Positions 1-9,269 of a stretch of DNA of 64,000 nucleotides are shown in pieces. A program made the position numbers and the translations under genes. The DNA is from Candidatus Accumulibacter aalborgensis. GTDB taxonomy: Bacteria > Pseudomonadota > Gammaproteobacteria > Burkholderiales > Rhodocyclaceae. The stretch covers positions 62,001 through 126,000 of the forward strand of contig NZ_FLQX01000146.1 of the NCBI RefSeq assembly GCF_900089955.1. The letters are read 5' to 3'. The notes under the pieces are model-generated. The model ran no database searches and was not told the DNA's origin. It saw nothing but the letters and a program-made list of their open reading frames with translations. How positions within the stretch are numbered: position 1 is the stretch's first letter; every line of letters begins with the position of its first letter.

Positions 1-1
1 C

Positions 2-769
2 GAGCGCTCGCACAAGGGAATGAACTACGGCGTGCTGCTGGCGCCTGAAGGACTGATCGAGTTCATTCCGGAAATGAACGCCATGATCGCAGAACTCAAC
101 GATGTGCTCGCGCATCACGTGACCGAGGTCGCCGCTCTCGCCGACGACGCCAAGCCGGCGTTCATCGGCAGCAAGCTCAGTGCCGACAACGCCAGCCTGC
201 TGGCCTCGCTGCCCGATTACATCGTCAACATGCTGCTCGCCGAGCGTGACTCGCACGGCAACCTGCAGGTTTCGCTGATCCCGACCGAGCAGTTGCTGAT
301 CGACATGGCCAAGCAACGGGTCAAGGAACTCGATGCCGCCGTTCCCTTTGCCGCCCACAAGCACTTCCTCGGCTACGAAGGCCGTTGCGGCGCGCCGACG
401 CTGTTCGACGCGGCCTACACCTATAACCTTGGCCTGACTGCCGGCTCGCTGATCCTCGACGGCCGCACCGGCTACATGGCGACGATCACCGGGCTGACCA
501 GCGGCGGCACGCCGCAGGCGATCCCGCTTGCCGGCCTGCTGAACATCGAACGCCGGCACGGCCAGGACGAGTTCGTGATCGAGAAGGCGCTGGTCAGGAT
601 GGATTCCCCGGCCATGCAGTACTTCGTTTCACGGCGCGACGACTGGGCCAGCAATGACCTCTTCGCATCGCCCGGTCCGCGCCAGTTCTGGGGCCCGACC
701 ACCCATCAGCAACCGATCAGCGTCGCGCTCAACTCAGGCGCCGACTCGCTGATGTTCCAGATCGGCTGA
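2..769 (+). CDS. Pyrophosphate-dependent phosphofructokinase, C-terminal part (5' truncated by window edge)
   Basis: The reading frame is open from base 2 and gives 255 residues, so the start lies outside the window. The protein interconverts fructose-6-phosphate and fructose-1,6-bisphosphate with pyrophosphate as phosphoryl donor, in cytosolic glycolysis/gluconeogenesis. The segment NYGVLLAPEGLIEFIPE is the conserved PFK stretch, and the following LLAERDSHGNLQVS and GYEGRCGAPTLFDAAYTYN resemble the long PPi-PFK group (plant/Borrelia type) rather than the short ATP-PFK. The catalytic N-terminal half is not visible, so the choice of PPi over ATP rests on family resemblance only. Confidence 0.82.
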   Translation, partial: ERSHKGMNYGVLLAPEGLIEFIPEMNAMIAELNDVLAHHVTEVAALADDAKPAFIGSKLSADNASLLASLPDYIVNMLLAERDSHGNLQVSLIPTEQLLIDMAKQRVKELDAAVPFAAHKHFLGYEGRCGAPTLFDAAYTYNLGLTAGSLILDGRTGYMATITGLTSGGTPQAIPLAGLLNIERRHGQDEFVIEKALVRMDSPAMQYFVSRRDDWASNDLFASPGPRQFWGPTTHQQPISVALNSGADSLMFQIG

Positions 770-823
770 ACACGCGGAAGTCGGAATGCTCTGCGATCTG
801 TCCAGCAGAAACGGCGTTGACCC

Positions 824-1524
824 ATGAAGGGCCGCGCCAGTACAAGCCTCGCCGGCCCTGCGCTGCCCTGGAAACCGGTGGCCGGCGAGTGGGTCCTGGT
901 GCGCTCGGACGCGATGGTCAGCACGAGCCCGGTCGACGTCTACCTCATCGTCGAGGCCCCGAGTCTGTATGTCCATGGTTTCGAGTCCGTGGCCGGCGAG
1001 AGCAAGGGTGCATGGCCGCGTCGGAGGAAGGTGACTACGGCGAAGCGCTGCGCTGGATGAAGGCGGCGGAAGAAATCGCCGGCCTGTCGGCCGAGGTTCT
1101 GTGTCGCTATGCCATCGTCTACAGCTACATCGACCAGGAGCAATCCGCGATCTGTCATCGGCAATGCCTGGAAAAAAATCCGCAACACCCGCGCGCCCAT
1201 TATCTGTTGGGCATCGATCACCGCGAGCACGGGCGAATCGATGCCGCCATCGATGAGTACAGAAAGGCCATCGACAACTATCCGCGGAGCGACCGCTTCC
1301 ACCTCAATGAGGCCTGGAATAACCTGGGAACGGCCTACCACGAGCTGGGGGATCTCGCGCAAGCGAAGGAGGCCTGGGAGACCGCCATCATGCTCATGCC
1401 CTCGGATGAAATGTCGGTACGTAATCTCCTGAACTGCATCTGCGACAATCCGGCCCTACCCCCCGCCATGCGCGAGCCCAGCGCGCTCGTCGGCCAGATG
1501 CTCAAACGCAAGGGGTATCTCTGA
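824..1524 (+). pseudogene. TPR-repeat protein, apparently frameshifted near 1000-1012
   Basis: Two overlapping frames look like two halves of one protein. From ATG 824 the first about 60 residues read like protein (KPVAGEWVLVRSD, VDVYLIVEAPSLYVHGFESV) and then become arginine-rich noise. From about 1012 another frame continues with MAASEEGDYGEALRWMKAAE and at least two TPR-like helical repeats (HYLLGIDHREHGRIDAAIDEY; WNNLGTAYHELGDLAQAKEAW), ending at 1524. A single indel would join them. If the shift is real the gene is broken; if it is a sequencing error it encodes about 230 residues. The 1012 ATG could also give a free TPR protein of about 170 residues. No function can be assigned beyond protein-protein interaction. 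Confidence 0.55.
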
Positions 1525-1710
1525 GGCACGACTGGCCGAGCAAGCAGCGCTCGTGCCGCCGGCAAGGCCGCCGCCCTGCCTTGAGGCAGCCAGGCGCTGC
1601 GGCGCACCACGATGAGGCGTTTCCATGGCCCGACTCGCCTGTCGACATGCCAATCCATTGATCTGTTTACATGGCACGTCTTTTGCTTTGAATTACCGGG
1701 AGCAAAAGCC
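1525..1710. other. Intergenic region upstream of nasA
   Basis: About 190 bases between the TPR gene and nasA. An open frame reaches back to 1612, but its first 33 codons are not NasA-like. GGGAG at about 1699-1703 fits a ribosome binding site for ATG 1711. I see no convincing terminator, sigma-54 element or leader hairpin. Confidence 0.4.
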
Positions 1711-4446
1711 ATGAACAAACCAGTCAAATCCACCTGTTGTTACTGCGGCGTCGGCTGCGGGCTGCTGGTCGACACCGAAGCCGGGCAGATCGTCGGCGTG
1801 CGCGGTGACCCCGATCATCCGGCCAACGCGGGTCGTCTGTGCACCAAGGGTGCCTCGCTCCACCTGACGGCGCGCCCTGACGATCGCCTGCTGTATCCCG
1901 AACTGCGCCGGCGGCGCGGGCTGCCGCGTCAACGCGTCGGCTGGGACGACGCGCTGGATCATGCCGCCGAACGCTTTGCCGCGATCATCCGCAGCCATGG
2001 CCCGGACAGCGTTGCCTTCTACGTCTCCGGACAATTGCTGACCGAGGACTACTACGTCTTCAACAAGCTCGCCAAGGGTCTGATCGGCACCAACAATATC
2101 GATACCAACTCGCGGCTGTGCATGTCTTCGGCGGTTGCCGGTTACAAGCAAACGCTGGGGGCGGATGCTCCGCCCTGTTGCTACGAGGATATCGCCCTCA
2201 CCGACTGCCTGCTGATTGCCGGCGCCAACCCGGCGGTGGCGCATCCGATCGTCTTCCGCCGCATCGAGGATGCCCGGGCCGCCAATCCAGCGCTGCGGAT
2301 CATCGTCATCGACCCACGGCGCAGCGAAAGCGCGGCCATTGCCGACCTGCACCTGGCGCTCAAGCCGGGTACGGACATCGCGCTCTACAACGGTCTGCTG
2401 AATGTCATGCTCGCCGAGGAGCTGGTCGATCGCCCGTACATCGCCGCTCACACCGAGGGTTTCGCCGCGCTAGAGCAAATCGTCGCCGCCTATCCGCCGG
2501 CCGTCGTGGCCGAGATCTGCGGTCTCGCCGAAGCCGACATCATCACCGCCGCGCGCTGGTTCGGCACCGCCGGCGCAGCGCTGTCGCTGTACTGCCAGGG
2601 ACTCAACCAGTCGGCGCACGGAACGCACAACAACGCGGCGTTGATCCACCTGCATCTGGCAAGCGCTCAGATCGGCCGACCTGGCGCCGGTCCGTTCTCG
2701 CTCACCGGACAGCCCAACGCCATGGGCGGCCGTGAAGTGGGCGGCCTGGCCAACGTGCTGTCGGCGCACCGCGACCTGGCGAACGCCGAACACCGCGCCG
2801 AAGTGGCACGCCTGTGGGGCGTGCCATCGGTCCCGGAACAGCCCGGAAAGACAGCCGTCGAGCTCTTTGCCGCGCTGAAGAGCGGCGAAATCAAGGCCGT
2901 GTGGATCGCCTGCACCAACCCCGCGCAGTCGCTTCCCGATCAGACGGCAGTACGCGCAGCCCTGCAGGTGGCTGATTTCGTGGTCCTGCAGGAAGCATAC
3001 GCGCATACCGATACCGCCGCCTGGGCCGACCTGATGCTGCCGGCGACGACTTGGGGAGAGAAGGAAGGGACGCTGACCAACTCCGAGCGGCGGATCACGC
3101 ACATCATGCCGGCGGTGGCCGGACCCGGCGAAGCGCGTCATGACTGGCAGATCGTCGTCGACTTCGCGCGCCGCCTGGGTGCCCGCCTTGAACAGCCGCT
3201 GGCCGAGGAACTCTTTCCCTACACGGGCAGCGAAGCGATCTTCAACGAGCATCGCGAAAGCACGCGCGGGCGCGATCTCGACATCACCGGCATCAGCTAT
3301 GCCCTGCTCGACGCGCGCGGCCCGCAACAGTGGCCGCTGCCCGAGGGAGCGACCAGCGGACGGCAGCGACTGTACGCCGACGGGATCTTTCCAACAGCCA
3401 GCGGCCGTGCGCGTTTTGTCGGTGTCGAACACCGGCCAAGCGCCGAAACGACCGACGCGGCACACCCGATCAGCCTGCTCTCCGGTCGCCTGCGCGATCA
3501 GTGGCACGGCATGAGCCGCACCGGCACCGTGGCGCGGCTGTTCAATCTCGACGACGAGCCCCTGCTTTCGATGCACCCTGCCGACCTCAGCCAGCGCGGC
3601 CTGACGACCGGCGATCTGGCCACGGTCGACAGTCGGCGCGGCAGCATCGTCATCCGCGTCCGCGGCGATGGAGGCCTGAAGCCGGGTCGGGCCTGGTTGC
3701 CGATGCACTGGGGAAGCCAGTTCATGAACAGTGCCGGGGTCAACGCGCTTACCCTGTCGGCTACCGACCCCTACTCATTCCAGCCCGAACTCAAGCACGC
3801 CGCGGTCGCCGTCGCCAAGGCGGCGCTGCCGTGGCAACTGGTCGTCCTGCGCAAGACCGGGGCCGGAGAATCGACCGCGCACGCTCTGCTCGCCAGGGCG
3901 CGCACCCTGCTCGGCGAGTTTGCCTTTGCCAGCGTCGGGCTCTACGGACGTGCCGAGCCGCTGGTCGTTTTCCGTGCGGCGAACGCGCACGCGCTGCCCG
4001 AAAGTCGCTTGCGGGAGATCGATACCTTGTTCGGTCTCGGCGACGACGACGCCGCAATCGTCTATGCCGATCACCGGCGGCAGATCAGCAAGCGCGCGGT
4101 GGCCCCGGATGGCCGCCTGATCGGCGTTCGCCTGGCCGGCGAAACGCAGGCCCAGTCCTGGCTCAAGGAAGTCATGGCCGACGAGACTCTCGATGCGGCG
4201 CTGATCCGCTGGGCCGTGGCGCCGATCGGCACACGGCCGGGAAGACTGCCGCAATGCAGTCGTGTGCTCTGCAACTGTGCCGACATCACCGTAGCGCAGA
4301 TTACCGCCGACCTGGCCACCGGCGCGACGCTGGCGATGGTGCAGGACAAGCGGAAATGCGGTACCTTCTGCGGCTCGTGCCTGCCGGAACTCAAGCAGAT
4401 GATCGCCAGCCAGGCGTTGGGCACGGTCAGCGAAACCATCGTCTGA
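1711..4446 (+). CDS. nasA: Assimilatory nitrate reductase, large molybdenum subunit (NasA type)
   Basis: This 911-residue cytoplasmic molybdopterin enzyme reduces nitrate to nitrite for nitrogen assimilation. ATG 1711 is chosen because the family's N-terminal 4Fe-4S motif follows at once (C9, C12, C16, then C44 in GRLCTKG), while the upstream extension is unrelated. The body has molybdopterin oxidoreductase signatures (GTNNIDTNSRLCMSSAV; GANPAVAHPIVFRRI) and a molydopterin dinucleotide-binding region (RTGTVARLFNL; LPMHWGSQFMNSAGVN). The tail carries a BFD-like [2Fe-2S] domain with cysteines 854, 856, 883, 887 and 890, as in Klebsiella-type NasA, which is also of similar length. The nitrite reductase genes are not in the window. 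A YbiB-like gene follows after 19 bases, probably in one transcript. Confidence 0.93.
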   Translation: MNKPVKSTCCYCGVGCGLLVDTEAGQIVGVRGDPDHPANAGRLCTKGASLHLTARPDDRLLYPELRRRRGLPRQRVGWDDALDHAAERFAAIIRSHGPDSVAFYVSGQLLTEDYYVFNKLAKGLIGTNNIDTNSRLCMSSAVAGYKQTLGADAPPCCYEDIALTDCLLIAGANPAVAHPIVFRRIEDARAANPALRIIVIDPRRSESAAIADLHLALKPGTDIALYNGLLNVMLAEELVDRPYIAAHTEGFAALEQIVAAYPPAVVAEICGLAEADIITAARWFGTAGAALSLYCQGLNQSAHGTHNNAALIHLHLASAQIGRPGAGPFSLTGQPNAMGGREVGGLANVLSAHRDLANAEHRAEVARLWGVPSVPEQPGKTAVELFAALKSGEIKAVWIACTNPAQSLPDQTAVRAALQVADFVVLQEAYAHTDTAAWADLMLPATTWGEKEGTLTNSERRITHIMPAVAGPGEARHDWQIVVDFARRLGARLEQPLAEELFPYTGSEAIFNEHRESTRGRDLDITGISYALLDARGPQQWPLPEGATSGRQRLYADGIFPTASGRARFVGVEHRPSAETTDAAHPISLLSGRLRDQWHGMSRTGTVARLFNLDDEPLLSMHPADLSQRGLTTGDLATVDSRRGSIVIRVRGDGGLKPGRAWLPMHWGSQFMNSAGVNALTLSATDPYSFQPELKHAAVAVAKAALPWQLVVLRKTGAGESTAHALLARARTLLGEFAFASVGLYGRAEPLVVFRAANAHALPESRLREIDTLFGLGDDDAAIVYADHRRQISKRAVAPDGRLIGVRLAGETQAQSWLKEVMADETLDAALIRWAVAPIGTRPGRLPQCSRVLCNCADITVAQITADLATGATLAMVQDKRKCGTFCGSCLPELKQMIASQALGTVSETIV

Positions 4447-4465
4447 CCAGATGACAGGAGGAGGC

Positions 4466-5449
4466 ATGAACTTCGCGGCTTTCATCAGTGAGATCGGACG
4501 TGGCGCCACCGGCGCGCGCGACATGTCTCGTGCCCAAGCACAGCAGCTCTACGGGGCGATCCTCGACGGCGAAGTGCCCGACCTCGAGTTGGGAGCCATC
4601 GCCATCGCTCTGCGCGTGAAGACCGAGACGGTCGACGAAATGGTCGGTTTCCTCGGCGCCGCCAATGAACGCCTGCCTGCCCTGCAGCGCCCCCGCGGGC
4701 ACATCCGCCCGGTCGTCATTCCAAGCTACAACGGTGCCCGTCGCAGCGCCAATCTGACGCCGCTGCTGGCGCTTCTGCTCCAGCGCTTCGGCGTCCCGGT
4801 CCTGGTGCACGGCTTGAGTGACGACTACGGACGGGTCACCAGCGAGCAGATTTTCCGCCACTGGGGAATCCTGCCGAGCAGCAGCCTGCAGCAGGCGCAG
4901 TTGGCGATCGACGAACACGGCCTGGCCTACCTGCCGCTTCCCTTGATCGCTCCCGGCCTCGACCGGCAACTCGCGCTGCGCAGCCGTCTCGGTGTGCGCA
5001 ACAGCGCCCACAGTCTGGTCAAGATGCTCGACCCGTTCCTCGGCGAAGGCGTTCTGCTGGCCGCCGCGACGCACCCTGACTACATCGCCAGCATGCGCGC
5101 TGTACTGACCGGACTCGGCGCACATGCGCTCTTGCTCAGGGGTACCGAAGGCGAGCCCTTCGCCAATCCGAAGCGCCGCCCGATGATCGAGTACCTGCAT
5201 GACGGGGTCAGCGACGTCCTCTTCGAAGCCGAGCACGACAGCCTCAGGACGCTGCCGCAACTGCCCGAGAACTGCGATGCCCAGGCGACGGTCGCCTGGA
5301 TGCGCCGAGTCCTTGCCGGCGAGGTCTTGCTGCCGCTACCGATAGCCAATCAACTTGCCTGTTGCCTCTACGCCTGCGGCCGCGCCGAGGACCTCCACCG
5401 GGCCAAGGCCCTGGTCGCGGTGGAGAACAACGGGCTGGCGCTGGTCTAG
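4466..5449 (+). CDS. ybiB: YbiB-like protein (anthranilate phosphoribosyltransferase fold, nucleic-acid-binding family)
   Basis: This 327-residue protein belongs to the TrpD2/YbiB group, which has the anthranilate phosphoribosyltransferase fold but binds nucleic acid in E. coli rather than acting in tryptophan synthesis. The N-terminal helical domain (LYGAILDGEVPDLELGAIAIALRVK) and the region around SYNGARRSANLTPLLALLL match the family. ATG 4466 is preferred over in-frame ATG 4451 because AGGAGGAGG (4456-4464) lies just ahead of it. It directly follows nasA. The linkage of YbiB to nitrate assimilation genes is an observation of order; its role there is not established. Confidence 0.85.
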   Translation: MNFAAFISEIGRGATGARDMSRAQAQQLYGAILDGEVPDLELGAIAIALRVKTETVDEMVGFLGAANERLPALQRPRGHIRPVVIPSYNGARRSANLTPLLALLLQRFGVPVLVHGLSDDYGRVTSEQIFRHWGILPSSSLQQAQLAIDEHGLAYLPLPLIAPGLDRQLALRSRLGVRNSAHSLVKMLDPFLGEGVLLAAATHPDYIASMRAVLTGLGAHALLLRGTEGEPFANPKRRPMIEYLHDGVSDVLFEAEHDSLRTLPQLPENCDAQATVAWMRRVLAGEVLLPLPIANQLACCLYACGRAEDLHRAKALVAVENNGLALV

Positions 5450-5510
5450 TGCGCTGCCTGGAAGGCAGCGCGCTGGTCGACCGCCGATGGCGGGCTGACG
5501 CAATCGGAGA

Positions 5511-5939
5511 ATGACCATGAAGCGACAGAGAGCCACCGTCATCGTCGAGATCGATGGGCAGATTCTGCTGGTGCAGAACCGGGGCGGGCTACTGCTACTC
5601 CCTGGCGGGGGCATTGGTGCGCATGAAACCCGCCTTGAGGCGGCAGCCCGCGAACTCGCCGAAGAAACCCGTCTGGGGGCCGAGTCACTGCTGTTCCTTT
5701 TCAGTCACGAATCGTCGACCCACTGCCACAATGTCTTCTGGGCAGCGGCAGCGGGGACGCCGGTCGCCGGCGATGACGCCATGGCCCTCGATTTCTACGA
5801 TCAAAGGCAGCCTGACCTCACCTTCAGCAAGATGTCACAGGCTACCCGTGAGATCATCGAGCGCTTCCTGGCCATTCAAGCGTCTCTCCCGCCAGCCTTT
5901 GCGGGTGCCGGGACAACAACACCTCTTGTCAAACGATAG
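5511..5939 (+). CDS. Nudix hydrolase
   Basis: A 142-residue single-domain Nudix protein. The Nudix box is visible at about residues 28-50: GGGIGAHE, seven residues, then RELAEET, giving the metal-binding REUxEE core; the usual glycine after EEx is replaced by arginine. Such enzymes hydrolyse nucleoside diphosphates linked to another moiety; the substrate cannot be read from the sequence. Start is ATG 5511 or ATG 5517 (both in frame). It lies 60 bases after the YbiB gene and may be cotranscribed, though no functional tie is evident. Confidence 0.85.
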   Translation: MTMKRQRATVIVEIDGQILLVQNRGGLLLLPGGGIGAHETRLEAAARELAEETRLGAESLLFLFSHESSTHCHNVFWAAAAGTPVAGDDAMALDFYDQRQPDLTFSKMSQATREIIERFLAIQASLPPAFAGAGTTTPLVKR

Positions 5940-6076
5940 CCATGGACAAGCCCAGCGACGCCTCCCGATGGATTCCTAGATAGCTGGACAAGGCTGAAAA
6001 TTGCAGTCGGCGGGGTGATGTGTTACAACGACATCTTTGTCGCGACAATCATCCGCAGTCCCGCTCCCGCTCGCCC

Positions 6077-7321
6077 ATGGTTTTTTCGTTTTTCAAGAAA
6101 TCGCCGGAAAAGAAAATGGTCGCTCGGCCAGCGGCCGTCCCGCGCGCGCGCGAGGAGATACCTCCTTTGTCCGGCGAACTGCCGGACGGGAGGCGCAAGC
6201 CGCCTGCGCCGGCACCTGCCGCCGGGTTGGCCCGTTCGGATATCCCGTTCGCGACACCGGTCGTCGATTCTGACCTACCTCCGCTTGATCTGAGTGAGTT
6301 CGTGTTCAGTGAGACCGAGACTCGCTTTCAGGTCGAGGACGAAGTTGATCCGATCGATGCCGAAGCCGAAGAGGCGGCGATGCTGTATGCCAATTGCCAG
6401 GATGGCGCGGTGCGCGCATTGCTTGAGCACTCGACGCGCCTGCACCGCTCTGGCGCCGGTGAGCGCTTGTGGCTGATGCTATTTGATCTATTCCGCCTGA
6501 CCAGCCAGAAAGTCGCATTTGAGGCGCTCGAGATCGAGTACGCGCAATCGTTCGAGAAATCACCGCCAGGCTGGCGCGATGCCGCGGTCGCGCTGCCGGT
6601 GCAGGCCAAGGCGGCTGGAACCTTGTTTTTCAAGGGTGAGTTGACCGGTGACAACAACGTCGGTTTCGACGCCGTTGGCCAGGCACTCGAGAAGACCTCC
6701 CGTCTGCGTGTCGATCTGTCAAAGGTGCGTCGGCTGGATGCTGCCGGCTGCGAGCGCTTTCTTGCCCTGCTGCGGAAGGCTCGCCAGGGTCGACGCGAGA
6801 TCGACCTGCTGGGCCGGGATTATGTCGCCGCCCTGCTCGACAGCCGGATTGCGCCGGGTCGTACGGAAGACCGGGGCTGCTGGCTGTTGAGGCTCGAGTT
6901 TTGCCAGTTGGCCGGGCAGTTGGAGGCTTTCGAAGAAGCGGCGATCAATTATGCAGTGACCTTTGAAATCTCCCCTCCTTCCTGGGAGGCCGATCGGGTG
7001 CTGAACGCCGAGGCCGTTCCGCTGACGCTGGCGGCAGTCGACCAGTTGGTGACCGATGCGTACGTGATCAAGGGCGACATAAGAGCTGCGCGCTTTGGCG
7101 ATCTGCCGGCCTACGCGGCAGCCAATAATCCGGTGTTGATCGACTGTGCGGACGTGACGCGGATGGATTTCCTCAGTGCCGGAGCGCTGCTCAACGTGCT
7201 GACGACGGTCAGACGAACGGGCAGACAGATCGTCTTCCTGCACACCAACTACTTGCTTGCCGAGTTGTTCCGCGTCGTTGGGCTGAAGAGCGTGGCCGAC
7301 GTCGTTCTCGCCAGGAATTAA
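6077..7321 (+). CDS. Tandem STAS-type protein with internal duplication
   Basis: A 414-residue soluble protein. ATG 6077 (MVFSFFKK) is preferred over 6020, whose first codons look non-coding. After a proline/charged N-terminal region the protein consists of two copies of one unit. Each starts with a helical piece ending FE-x-SPP-x-W ([24 protein letters not shown]) and continues with a STAS-like domain ([10 protein letters not shown]...[24 protein letters not shown]...[17 protein letters not shown]). STAS domains occur in anti-sigma antagonists and lipid-transfer accessory proteins. The serine usually phosphorylated in antagonists sits in the second copy (FLSAGALL) and is A-A-G in the first. 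It lies 25 bases upstream of hslV. The function is unknown. Confidence 0.75.
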   Translation: MVFSFFKKSPEKKMVARPAAVPRAREEIPPLSGELPDGRRKPPAPAPAAGLARSDIPFATPVVDSDLPPLDLSEFVFSETETRFQVEDEVDPIDAEAEEAAMLYANCQDGAVRALLEHSTRLHRSGAGERLWLMLFDLFRLTSQKVAFEALEIEYAQSFEKSPPGWRDAAVALPVQAKAAGTLFFKGELTGDNNVGFDAVGQALEKTSRLRVDLSKVRRLDAAGCERFLALLRKARQGRREIDLLGRDYVAALLDSRIAPGRTEDRGCWLLRLEFCQLAGQLEAFEEAAINYAVTFEISPPSWEADRVLNAEAVPLTLAAVDQLVTDAYVIKGDIRAARFGDLPAYAAANNPVLIDCADVTRMDFLSAGALLNVLTTVRRTGRQIVFLHTNYLLAELFRVVGLKSVADVVLARN

Positions 7322-7346
7322 TCAGGACAACCATCAGGAGTTTCGC

Positions 7347-7883
7347 ATGGAGCAGTATCACGGCACGACGATCCTGTCGGTTCGTCGCGGCAAGTGTGTG
7401 GCCATGGGCGGTGACGGGCAGGTGACGCTCGGCAACATAGTGATCAAGGCCAGCGCGCGCAAGGTTCGGCGGATTCATCAGGGGCAGATCCTCGCCGGCT
7501 TTGCCGGCGGAACCGCCGACGCGTTCACCCTCTTCGAACGTTTCGAGGCCAAACTCGACAAGCATCAGGGCAATCTGCTGCGCTCGGCGGTTGAACTGGC
7601 CAAGGACTGGCGCAGCGATCGTGCACTGCGGCGGCTGGAGGCCATGCTGGCGGTGGCCGATCGCGAGAATTCACTGATCATCACCGGCAATGGTGACGTC
7701 GTCGAGCCCGAGTACGGTATCGTTGCCATTGGCTCGGGTGGTGCGTTTGCCCACTCGGCGGCGCGCGCGCTGGTCGAAAACAGCGAACTCGACCCCGCCG
7801 ATGTGGTCCGCAAGTCGCTGCAGATTGCCAGCGATCTGTGCATCTACACCAATCAGAACTTCACCATCGAGGTGCTGGAATAA
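7347..7883 (+). CDS. hslV: ATP-dependent protease HslVU, proteolytic subunit HslV
   Basis: A 178-residue proteasome-like peptidase that forms dodecamers and degrades unfolded proteins fed to it by HslU in the cytoplasm. The N-terminal nucleophile threonine should be Thr7 ([15 protein letters not shown]), exposed after removal of a short propeptide as in other betaproteobacteria; GGDGQVTLG and [17 protein letters not shown] are family signatures. CAGGAG upstream of ATG 7347 fits a ribosome binding site. The stop overlaps the hslU start as TAATG, so the subunits are translationally coupled. Confidence 0.97.
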   Translation: MEQYHGTTILSVRRGKCVAMGGDGQVTLGNIVIKASARKVRRIHQGQILAGFAGGTADAFTLFERFEAKLDKHQGNLLRSAVELAKDWRSDRALRRLEAMLAVADRENSLIITGNGDVVEPEYGIVAIGSGGAFAHSAARALVENSELDPADVVRKSLQIASDLCIYTNQNFTIEVLE

Positions 7884-9217
7884 TGATGTCGTCCATGACT
7901 CCGCAGGAAATCGTCTACGAACTCGACAAGCACATCGTTGGTCAGGGCAAGGCCAAGAAGGCGGTCGCCATCGCGCTGCGCAACCGCTGGCGGCGCGCGC
8001 AGGTGGCCGAGCCGCTGCGGCAGGAAATCACGCCAAAGAACATCCTGATGATCGGACCAACCGGCGTCGGCAAGACCGAAATTGCGCGCCGTTTGGCACG
8101 CCTGGCCAATGCGCCGTTCATCAAGGTCGAGGCGAGCAAGTTTACCGAGGTCGGCTACGTTGGCCGCGACGTCGAGACGATCATCCGCGATCTGGTCGAG
8201 ATCGCCGTCAAGAGTGGCCGTGAGCAGGCAATGAAGGGCGTTCGTGAGCGCGCCGAAGGCGCTGCCGAAGACCGGGTTCTCGACGCACTGCTGCCGCCGG
8301 CGCGGGGTAATTTCTTCAGCGACGCGCAAACGACCGAAGACAGCACGACGCGGCAGAAATTCCGCAAGAAGCTGCGCGAGGGCGAACTCGACGACAAGGA
8401 GATCGAGGTGGAGGTTGCCGCGCCGTCGATGCAGGCCGAGATCTTTGCCCCGCCGGGAATGGAGGAACTGACCTCGCAGATTCAGGGCATGTTCCAGAAC
8501 ATGGGAGGCGGACGCAAGAAGTCGCGGAAGTTGAAGATTTCCGAGGCGCGCAAGCTGCTGATCGATGAGGAAGCGGCGAAGCAGGTCAACGACGAGGAAG
8601 TCAAGCTTGATGCGGTCAGGAATGTCGAGCAGAACGGCATCGTCTTTCTCGATGAAATTGACAAGATCGCCTCGCGCAGCGACACGCACGGCATCGACGT
8701 TTCGCGTCAGGGCGTGCAGCGCGATCTACTGCCGCTCGTCGAAGGGACTACCGTGTCGACCAAGTACGGGATGATTCGTACCGATCACGTCCTGTTCATT
8801 GCCAGCGGGGCTTTCCACCTGGCCAAACCCTCGGATCTGATTCCCGAGTTGCAAGGCCGCTTTCCGATCCGCGTCGAGCTCGATTCGCTGTCGGTCGCCG
8901 ACTTCGAATGTATTCTGACGCAGACCGACGCCTGTCTGACCAAGCAATACCAGGCGCTGCTGGCCACCGAAGGGGTAAGCCTCGACTTCGCCGCTGAGGG
9001 GATCAAGCGTCTCGCCGAGATCGCCTGGTCGGTCAACGAGCGGACCGAAAACATTGGTGCGCGCCGACTGTACACGGTCATGGAGCGGCTGCTCGAAGAG
9101 GTGTCGTTCTCGGCCGGCACGGGGAACAGCGAAATGCTGGCCATCAATGCCGGCTATGTCGACAGCCGTCTTGCCGAACTGGCGCAGAACGAGGATCTGT
9201 CGCGCTACGTTCTGTAA
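7883..9217 (+). CDS. hslU: HslVU unfoldase ATPase subunit HslU
   Basis: A 444-residue AAA+ ATPase that unfolds substrates and gates HslV. ATG 7883 overlaps the hslV stop and gives the usual family length; ATG 7886 and 7895 are alternatives. The N-terminus [16 protein letters not shown] is typical, Walker A is GPTGVGKT, Walker B is VFLDEIDKI, and the C-terminal sensor-2 region includes [18 protein letters not shown]. The final residues SRYVL are the C-terminal tail that docks into HslV. A terminator hairpin overlaps the stop codon. Confidence 0.97.
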   Translation: MMSSMTPQEIVYELDKHIVGQGKAKKAVAIALRNRWRRAQVAEPLRQEITPKNILMIGPTGVGKTEIARRLARLANAPFIKVEASKFTEVGYVGRDVETIIRDLVEIAVKSGREQAMKGVRERAEGAAEDRVLDALLPPARGNFFSDAQTTEDSTTRQKFRKKLREGELDDKEIEVEVAAPSMQAEIFAPPGMEELTSQIQGMFQNMGGGRKKSRKLKISEARKLLIDEEAAKQVNDEEVKLDAVRNVEQNGIVFLDEIDKIASRSDTHGIDVSRQGVQRDLLPLVEGTTVSTKYGMIRTDHVLFIASGAFHLAKPSDLIPELQGRFPIRVELDSLSVADFECILTQTDACLTKQYQALLATEGVSLDFAAEGIKRLAEIAWSVNERTENIGARRLYTVMERLLEEVSFSAGTGNSEMLAINAGYVDSRLAELAQNEDLSRYVL

Positions 9218-9241
9218 CCCACGTCTGCAGGTGTGGGTTTT
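9217..9241 (+). terminator. Rho-independent terminator of hslVU
   Basis: ACCCAC (9217-9222) pairs with GTGGGT (9233-9238) around a ten-base loop and is followed by a short T run. It begins inside the hslU stop codon and separates hslVU from the convergent Ter operon. Confidence 0.6.
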
Positions 9242-9269
9242 GCTCTGCCTTATGCCCCTGCAATGCCCC

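Noticed and set aside
2470-3708. A 412-codon antisense open frame within nasA
   Set aside because: His/Arg/Gly-rich with no motifs, fully inside a conserved enzyme gene; a composition artefact.
3330-4454. A 374-codon same-strand frame overlapping nasA
   Set aside because: Arg/Pro-rich frame +1 shadow of the molybdopterin-binding and BFD-like regions.
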